From Durusdinium trenchii (Eukaryota; Sar; Dinophyceae; Suessiales; Symbiodiniaceae): DNA of 64,000 bases. Below are positions 56,850-64,000 of the stretch, one piece after another. The position numbers and the translations under genes were made by a program. The notes beneath the pieces are model-generated. The model did not search any database. It saw only the letters and a program-made list of their open reading frames with translations, and was not told the DNA's origin. Where the stretch lies: the NCBI GenBank assembly GCA_963970005.1, contig CAXAMN010023306.1, positions 336,159 to 400,158 on the forward strand, read 5' to 3'. How positions within the stretch are numbered: position 1 is the first letter of the stretch; every line of letters begins with the position of its first letter.

Positions 56850-57025
56850 ACTAGTAGCGTTCTTGTTCCTAGTAGTAAGAATGCTCCTAGTAGCGATGCC
56901 AGGAGACCCTAGTAGCGATGCCCTTGCTCCTAGAAGCTTCGTGTTCCTAGCAGTAAGGCCAGGAGCCCCTAGTAGCGTCCGTGCTCCTAGTAGCTTTGCT
57001 CCTAGTAGCGTCCTTGCTATATACT
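56850..57025 (+). repeat. CTAGTAG-family repeat array
   Basis: Six or more units ('CTAGTAGCGATGCCAGGAGA', 'TAGTAGCGTCCGTGCTCCTAG') lie in tandem. Confidence 0.85.
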
Positions 57026-57714
57026 ATTGTGTTGATGTTGGGGTGTTTTGAACTCACGCAACTTGATGACTGAGATGCGTTGATTCAGTTTGAACGGTCA
57101 TGAATGGTCTCAGTGTTCACTGAGGTGCCAACGCTGATTCGACCTGGCCCCAATTCTGGCGGCAGAACCACACCTAATGTGCACTCTTTGCGTTGTGGCA
57201 CAAAGTGGAGTGGAGTGCCACTGGAAAGTATCTTCCATATCTTCCATCTCCATGCCACACCCAAATCAACTGCACAAGTCGCAGACTGTGTCCCAAATCT
57301 CTAGACTGCCAAGCCCCTTGCCTTCTTTCACGTCAAACTGTAAGAATAAAGTTCAGTCTTCATTCTCATCTGACATCATCTTACCATTGGCTCAGCTTCT
57401 CACAGCCGAACTTCCCAGTATCACGCAAACAATGATCTTCGCGATTCGTCCCGACCTTTGCGCGAGTGGCAGTCATCGAAGAAAAACGACCGATTGGTGG
57501 GAAGAAGATGGAAGAAGCTCCGATGCTGGTTGGCCAGCGGCCCACAGTAACATGCTGAATTTGATCCCATACAACTTTGACCATGGAGGTCTGACAACCC
57601 TCAACAACAATACGACTGATGACACCTAGTGTTTCCTCGTGGGGGAAACGTAAAATGTTCGTCCTACCGGGGTGTAAACCAGACCGCTCCCGTATGTTCC
57701 CGGGACCCTACTAG

Positions 57715-57757
57715 GTGGAGGCCATCGCTATTGGGAGAGGTTATTGCTATTAGTAAC
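57715..57757 (+). repeat. GGAGGCCATCGCTATTGGG repeat patch
   Basis: Two units of the TTGGAGGCCATCGCTATTAGG family. Confidence 0.65.
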
Positions 57758-58389
57758 AAGAAGCCAAATAGTTGTTCCCGCTACCTGAGAGTGAGCCTTT
57801 AGCATGCTTGGCGTGGCTGGAGTGGCGAATCGAACGACGTGACGAAGGGAGACCAAACATGTCATTATTCCCATTGCTACCGAGAATAGAGGTCGGCACA
57901 CCCCATTTTAAAAACATATGTTATCTAAAATGACAGTCTATTTTAGAATATCTTAGAACTGCGTACAACCATCCATTCTTGTCAAAGTAATCCAACGCTA
58001 AAGCTATAATTTGGCTGAGCCAAGCCTTTGTCAGTGAAATCCATTTTATAAGACTGATTTATACATTCCTTATGCTAAATGAGAAATATAACATGAAAAA
58101 AGCGTGGTCAACCACCCACATTGGATTGTCGGTAGCAAGGGGGATTGTCGGTAGCAAGCTCGGACAACTCTACATCTCCGCTGCCATGTCCGGATCATGA
58201 CAGTGAAGCAGTGAAGCAGTCAACAAAAAGTGCATGCTGCATAGTGATAACGTATAGTAGCGCGCGGCACGGAAGCTTGACGAAGTGAGTACATCTCCAA
58301 TGAATTGACCTTCCACTTTGATCTGGAAGCCCATAGAATTTGATATAGTTTTTTGGGGAAGGTAAGCTCATGGCTTTCCGTTCAATGAA

Positions 58390-58620
58390 CTAATAGTATA
58401 TGATAGCATGGATCCAGGCGGACCCTTCCTGACCTATGGATGCCACACAAAGTTTGAGACGCCACCCACCAGGCGTCTTTTGTTCGATTGCTTTAGAGAT
58501 GCCACCTGGCACCTGGATGAGCTCATGAGTCAGCTGCCTTCCCTGGAAGCTGTCCAAAAATGAGCAGACCTCCCTCGCGAATCGACCTTCACTGCAGACC
58601 CTCCCGGACCTAGAAAGCAA
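58390..58620 (-). CDS. Candidate exon, unidentified gene
   Basis: The frame encodes SGRVCSEGRFAREVCSFLDS and QLTHELIQVPGGISKAIEQK, ending LCVASIGQEGSAWIHAIIYY and a stop. Composition looks coding, but no domain or firm splice site was found. Confidence 0.35.
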   Translation of the reverse strand: MLSRSGRVCSEGRFAREVCSFLDSFQGRQLTHELIQVPGGISKAIEQKTPGGWRLKLCVASIGQEGSAWIHAIIYY

Positions 58621-58799
58621 GGGGCAAATTGGCATTCCGCACCTTGGATGTTTTTTTCTTTAATCATGTACTTATTTTCCCACCTCGGCCTGTGTATATG
58701 CCTAGTGACTATACGATCCTTGATGCATCCGAGCAAGAAGTTGTGCAGCCTACAGCCACAATAATTGGAAGAAAGCTTGACGTTCAGCTCCAAATTGGC

Positions 58800-61108
58800 C
58801 TTCTGGACGGAAACAAAGGCTCTGGTCCTGAATGATCATCATTCTCTCCGTATATATATATACAGATTTTGAATTATTTAAACAACTTCTTGTGCTAGCT
58901 TGAGACATGCTTTTTGAATGTGTTGTTCATGTTTACTTCGTTTTTTGCTGGCAGATTAGTATAAAGTATAAGTACATAGTTATTTGAAGAGTATACTTCA
59001 GCTGGGTGTCATGTCCGGAGATGCGCGCAAAACCTTCAACACCTCTGCAAATTGCAGCCATTTTTGCCAGGCAAACTGCCGGAAGCAAAACAACCTAGAC
59101 GTAAAACAAAAAAGAGTTGATTTGAAGAAAGCTCATTTTTGGAATGTTGTGACACATGAACCCAACATGAGCAAATATGATCCTACTTTATGTCTCTACA
59201 TAAGGCCGTCAAATCCTCGTATGGGTATATAAGTCTGTGCTGTTGAGCCCCCATAAACTGCAATCAATGCTCAGTTGTCAGTGTAGCCAAAAGGGCAAAA
59301 CTTGATTGACATGGGTTCTGCAGCAATGTCATTGGGCTTATTCAAGTGGCACAGCACATACGGATAATGCATGTCCTTCCGGCATACTCGCGGTTAATGG
59401 CAGTTTTGGTCCGAAAGCTTTCCTTGTATGAACCCCAAGGCCTGCGGCTTCCCACAGAGCGCCCATGAGTTTTGGTGAAATGTCTGGTAATCAAAATTAG
59501 CGCTCTCACCAGATCAAGAGCAACCGTGCCCCCAAGCATTATCATGGGTTGCTGTTTTTTGGCTTCCTTAAAACAAGTGGACTGTGGTGCCCTTTGCAGA
59601 ACGAAAGGGCAAGTCCTGTCAGAATGAGGGCAGATGAGGGCAGCAAACGTGTCCGTCAGTATCCGAATAGATTGTTCACAAAACGTTGGAGGTAGGGGTG
59701 CTCAGAGGATCAAACTGTGCATCTTGTGCCCCTCTGTCAATGCATCGGGCCATGATTACGTGTAGTTATACAATGTATCGCCAACTCCTCAATTGCAGTC
59801 AGGGAAGTAGGTTGACTTCCTCACAACCTCATCCACCAAAACCGGGTGCCTTATAGGACTTTCCTACATGGACAGATGGAATTTCTTGAATAACGTTAGA
59901 TTTAGGTTGAATCATGATGAACAAAGAAAGAACTTCAGACTTGTCATGCTTCTCCCTGATAGGTGTCAGAGAAAAGAGCCAGCCCGACTCTTCCATGCTG
60001 ATAGCTTGGCCAACCACTAAAGAACCTGACTGACGTTTGGCATCATTCGAGCTTTAACATCTTATGGCACATTGGTGCAAAAATTGCGAACAACAAGGTT
60101 ATACCCTTGCAAACCGATCTGAGCAGTTTGGGCCCAAAGGTGTCAAACCTCACTTCTTTCCACCAGCATCATCATCTTTGCCAGGGCTTCAGCTTGTTTC
60201 AGCAACTTAGATACAATCCAATGAGTGATTGATCAAAGTTTCCAAGGACCGATGGACAATGACCACTCCCAACGACTCCCAACCGCCATCGACTCCAAGT
60301 TCCTGGCCCCTCCGATTGGTTCGGAGCCTCATTTTGCAGCCCGTAGTCTGAGACCAACTTATCTGTGAGGTCATCCTGAGTGGAAAAGACTTTGGTGTGT
60401 TGTTGAGGAGTCCATTGATGCCTTTTGATTCGTAGGATGGTACACGAGTTACAGGAGCTTTACCTTCCTTTTTGGCCCCCGTGTGAGTTACCCGGGATAA
60501 GTTGTGCTACTAAGCATTTTGTAGTTATAAGTTATAACACAAAAAGTTGACCTCCAAATGAGGATGTAAGAACCGAATCTCTACAAAACACTCCGTACAA
60601 GGGCACTTGGGGACAGGGACACAATCTACAACATGGGGAGGTTGTAACAGGAGGATGGGTAAAGAAAAAACATAAACTTATTAAGAATAACCCAAAACAG
60701 TCCATGATACATTCTGTAGAGATGCAAGTTTTGCAAGTCAGAGCAAATTGCGGCAACAAAACATGACCACAGGATCAATACCATCTTATATAAATGGGAA
60801 TGACCACAGCTGTGTCTACAGAATCACAAGTCTGCAAATTGGCGTATTGTAGGTGCACTCAGATTTCCCCTCTACAAAATGCCCAAACTCAAATGCAGGA
60901 CAAGTTGTCCTATGAAAAAAGCCTTATTCCAGTGGTCAACCCACCCATTCTGTCGTGAAAACGTGCAGAATGATTGTGTTTTTTGGCGTTGCAACTAGAT
61001 AGAGTTGCGTAAACCTTGACCACACAGGAGAGGCCAGCTCAAAGAGTCAGAGGAAACTTTGCTGGAGTCGTTGGCACGAGCAATTGCTCCGGAGCTAGGA
61101 TTCAATAG
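58800..61108. other. Stretch without supported genes
   Basis: Only short overlapping frames. No domain, RNA gene or array recognised. Confidence 0.5.
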
Positions 61109-61218
61109 CTTCTTGTTACTACTAGTAGCTTATTGTTTCTAATAGCTTCTTGTTACTACTAGTAAGGCACTTGTTACTAGAAGCGATGCACTTGTTACTA
61201 GTAGCTTATTGTTTCTAA
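61109..61218 (+). repeat. CTTGTTACTACTAGTAAGGCAC repeat array
   Basis: Five or so units of the same subvariant as at 9.5 kb, with 'TAGCTTATTGTTTCTAAT' interleaved twice. Confidence 0.85.
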
Positions 61219-62787
61219 TCAAAGGCTGACTATGAGCTTTTACTTCTGCCACGAGAACACCGAGCTATTGACCTCCCATCTTTCAAACAGTGGTCGCTCC
61301 CAACAGCGTCACTCCAAACGAGCCTGTCTTGCCCCGTTGGGCACCGCGGGCCTGCGAAGAAAGAAGCACTTGATGTTCATTTCGATCTTGCTGTCGTCCC
61401 CCCATCTTTCCTTGCAAGACTGTTGCTGCCTGCACTGCCTGCTCCTTTTTAGCCGCGCCGCGCGGGAGTGGGGACCCGCTGTTTTCTCTTTCTTCGTCGC
61501 GAGGCTGCAGGAACCCGAACGAAAAAGAAGACACAACAATGACTTCTTCACAGGTTCCCAATGGTGCCAGGCAATCCTCTTGATCAACAATCTTCAACAA
61601 CAAAGATACCTCACAGATCCTCACAGTCTTCCTGAAACACTTCATACACCTTCTGGGTACTGGAACTTCATGTAACTTCTTGTTCTTCCGATGCACTACC
61701 GGCTGCCGTCCGGGTACTCAGATCCTCCACGGCGTGGATTCTCCCCTGGCCAAGGTTCCGTCAGGGATGGCGATCATCGTCCCCATCAGGTGCAAGTGTC
61801 ATATTAATATGGCTGTGGGGAGCTGGCACCAGACCGACCGGTTGACCTACCGACGTCAGATCAAGCTATCCAAATATTGACCCATCCCCATATGCCCCAT
61901 TTGGAGCGCACCTTTTTGCAATGGCGTGGGCCTTAATCCGTGGTCGCATCAGGACACAGGACACTATAGGACTGACGTCCTGAGGTCGTTGCATTCGCCA
62001 ATGTTTAATTAATCGAAAACTACCCTCTCGCACTCACCCCGCGCTGTGTACAGGAGAGTGCTCTTGTCCTCACCAAAGCATGCACGTGCCGCACAGTTGG
62101 CGGGTTCACACACTGCTCCTCGGTTGCCTCCTGGAAGGACAGAATGGGACTTGATTGCTGAGAGCTCGCTCGAAGCGGTTGTGCGAACAGTGGATTGCCA
62201 CAAGTCAATCCACCAAGCGTCCAAATGTGTTTGGTTAAAAGCTAAATAAAGTTAACTTGCCTCAACAATGAGATCCTTTCGACCCTTGAATTAATGTGAT
62301 CGCGATAGGTTGAGAAAGAAAAGGAAGTTGATAGCTCCCTCGCAAACATCTTCAATACATTGGACAGTGTGCACATGCCCACCAATAGCATATATATATA
62401 TATATGTGTGCATAAAAACATTGTTACAGTATACATTGCACGCATTCGTATACATGTGTCAAAAAGAAACTTGACACTCAAACTCAACCCCGATCATGTT
62501 GGACAAGCTTAACAAAGGTACTAAGCATTTCTTGGTCAGCAGCCAGCATAGCTTGAATCACCTGGAATGGAATCTAAATAGATACTTCCAAGGAGTTCCA
62601 CTCCGATTTCCTCCTGTGTCTGGGCATTCTACTCTGGCGACATGTGCACTCTCACAAGGAGTTTGACACCCACGTTGGAGACATCGCTTTTTCATTATTG
62701 GTGTGACTCGTGGGCCGTTCTCAGCGACCTCAAAATAAAAGCATTTGCTCTTGATCAGAGCTTCCCTCTAACCCCTACTTCTTCCCT
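61219..62787. other. Stretch without firmly supported genes
   Basis: Competing frames at 61232-61696 on both strands and nothing else recognisable. A direct repeat of CTTCCCTCTAACCCCTA lies at 62762-62798. Confidence 0.45.
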
Positions 62788-63231
62788 CTAACCCCTATTC
62801 CCTTCCCGTCCTCGCAAAACGCATTTCACAGCTCCATGCAGGTACAGGTTATTCACCACCCACTGAGGTACCTCCCCTGAAGTTGCACCATTTTTCTGCA
62901 AGTTCAATAAAAAAGCTTCACTTTCGCGGTACTCGTTGGCGTTGTCAGCCATGGATATGCCAAAATAATTAGGCAGTGTCTCCTCGAAAGTCTTGCACCA
63001 TTTCTCGGACACTTCTTCGAGAAAGGTGAAATTGTTAACAATTTTGGAACGTGGCAGGTCGTAGAGGCCATTCACATAACAAAACAAGTCATCCAATGGC
63101 AAATCGTGATCACGGACCACCAAAGTCCGACCGTCGAACAGCCGAAAGGTAAAAGGCGTTGATGTAGAACTGTTCAAAAATTTCACGTAGTAGGGCTCGT
63201 GCCTGCGCGGCCAGGATGAAACGGAACCAAA
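62788..63231 (-). CDS. Unidentified gene, terminal exon
   Basis: 147 codons and a stop. Parts read SWPRRHEPYYVKFLNSSTST, FTFRLFDGRTLVVRDHDLPL, DDLFCYVNGLYDLPRSKIVN and EFLLNLQ-type helices near the end. Amino-acid usage is clearly that of a real protein. It starts after TTAAAAGAG, phase 0, which matches the phase of the next exon upstream (63637-63753). No family recognised. A beta-rich first half and helical second half are inferred from composition. Confidence 0.7.
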   Translation of the reverse strand, partial: FGSVSSWPRRHEPYYVKFLNSSTSTPFTFRLFDGRTLVVRDHDLPLDDLFCYVNGLYDLPRSKIVNNFTFLEEVSEKWCKTFEETLPNYFGISMADNANEYRESEAFLLNLQKNGATSGEVPQWVVNNLYLHGAVKCVLRGREGNRG

Positions 63232-63358
63232 CTCTTTTAAAAGTGACACCACCGAACAGGAGAACACATGGAAATACAACAAACAACATTCGTTTTGCGT
63301 ACCCACTTGCAGGATGGGGGGTCCCTTAGATACCCTATACCGTGGATACCTTACCTGC

Positions 63359-63380
63359 AGGAATATTTTAAAATATTCCT
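63359..63380. repeat. Perfect 22-bp palindrome in an intron
   Basis: AGGAATATTTTAAAATATTCCT reads the same on both strands when given as arms AGGAATATTTT and AAAATATTCCT. It lies between two exons of the right-edge gene. Confidence 0.9.
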
Positions 63381-63550
63381 TAGGGTTGGGGCTTTACAGC
63401 AACAAATATTCCAGGGATTTCCAGCAGGGTTCAACCGTCCTGGAATATATTTCGGTAACAAGCATGCACTTAGTGTTCCTGGGCACTTCAACGTCTAGCA
63501 AAAGTCTAAAACATATTCCTATATAATTCAATTAACTGTTCCAACAGGTA

Positions 63551-63573
63551 AGGGTATACCAATGGTATACCCT
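63551..63573. repeat. 10-bp inverted repeat with 3-base loop in an intron
   Basis: AGGGTATACC, AAT, GGTATACCCT: perfect arms. Another GGTATACC-like pair (CCCTATACCGTGGATACC) occurs at about 63333-63350, and AATATTCCAGG/CCTGGAATATATT arms at about 63405-63450. Confidence 0.9.
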
Positions 63574-63636
63574 GGAATACTTAATTAAGGCACCCCCCAT
63601 CATGCAGGTGAGACACGTCAGTAGAACATTCTTTAC

Positions 63637-63753
63637 ATGACCAGTGCGGCGGCTGATGGCGCACTGACGGACCCAATGATCCAATTCGCCGAAAACGCAC
63701 CAACCATCTGCGTGGTATCGAGCTGACACATCCAGGATTGGATCTGCAAAGTC
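63637..63753 (-). CDS. Unidentified gene, internal exon
   Basis: A 39-codon exon encodes DFADPILDVSARYHADGWCV and FGELDHWVRQCAISRRTGH. It has an excellent acceptor (CTCCCTGTCGACAG) and donor (GGTCAT|GTAAAG), both phase 0. Confidence 0.65.
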
Positions 63754-63927
63754 CTGTCGACAGGGAGTCGCGAGAACCACACAGAACCAGAACCGGTCGT
63801 TAAAAAATTTCATCGGTTCAACAAATACTTCTTAGTAGGCGACTTGGCGGAGACATCTTCATGGCTGTGCATGGCACACTTGATTTAACTGACAGTTGTA
63901 GATATGTTGGAGACGTCACTCTGCAAC

Positions 63928-64000
63928 AATGCGACGCACAAACATCTTGACTAGACTAGTTCCGTCTGGTAACACCGTGCCCGTGGACGACACTGTGGCT
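63928..64000 (-). CDS. Unidentified gene, exon cut by the window edge
   Basis: The frame encodes TVSSTGTVLPDGTSLVKMFV and RRI up to a possible donor CGCATT|GTTGCA, phase 0. The gene continues beyond the right edge. Confidence 0.4.

Noticed and set aside
62762..62798. CCCTCTAACCCCTA as telomere-like sequence
   Set aside because: Only two imperfect units; a simple local duplication.

Overview
This window looks like nuclear genomic DNA of a dinoflagellate, most probably a Symbiodiniaceae alga. The evidence is: genes split into small exons whose best-fitting introns include GC-AG and GA-AG types; short matches to the dinoflagellate spliced leader just upstream of two intronless genes; all well-supported genes in the right 25 kb on one strand; and many degenerate copies of 'CTAGTAGCGTCCTTGCTCCTAGTAG'-like and 'TTGGAGGCCATCGCTATTAGG'-like interspersed repeats. 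The genus is an inference.

Layout. Positions 1-15.9 kb are gene-poor, with interspersed repeats, a 358-bp MITE-like element, one complete small secreted Cys-rich gene (13.5 kb, +) and a 10-N gap whose two flanks are the same 44 bp, so probably an assembly artefact. Positions 15.95-38.1 kb form an AT-rich island. It holds a decayed LINE (endonuclease and reverse transcriptase, +), a 0.7-kb CACTCT/CACT microsatellite, and a much less AT-rich block (25.2-37.1 kb, -) of DIRS-like retroelement pieces: gag-like, RT, RNase H and tyrosine recombinase, all frameshifted.

Positions 39-64 kb hold the host genes, all on the minus strand. From left to right they are: (i) a multi-exon gene at 39.06-44.33 kb, with probable further 5' exons to about 48.8 kb. 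Its last eight exons join in consistent phase into 568 codons encoding a cyclic-nucleotide-binding domain followed by a class II (CyaA/edema-factor type) nucleotidyl-cyclase-like domain. (ii) An intact, intronless GH5 glycoside hydrolase gene with a relic spliced leader, lying inside an intron of gene (i), apparently a retrogene. (iii) A complete three-exon GT1 glycosyltransferase gene (50.3-52.2 kb). (iv) Unidentified exons between 53.4 and 58.6 kb. (v) The 3' end of an unidentified gene running off the right edge.

The most notable item is gene (i). If the model holds, one protein would both sense a cyclic nucleotide and carry a cyclase-like catalytic fold, suggesting a self-regulated second-messenger enzyme. 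All exon joins are read by eye and need transcript support.
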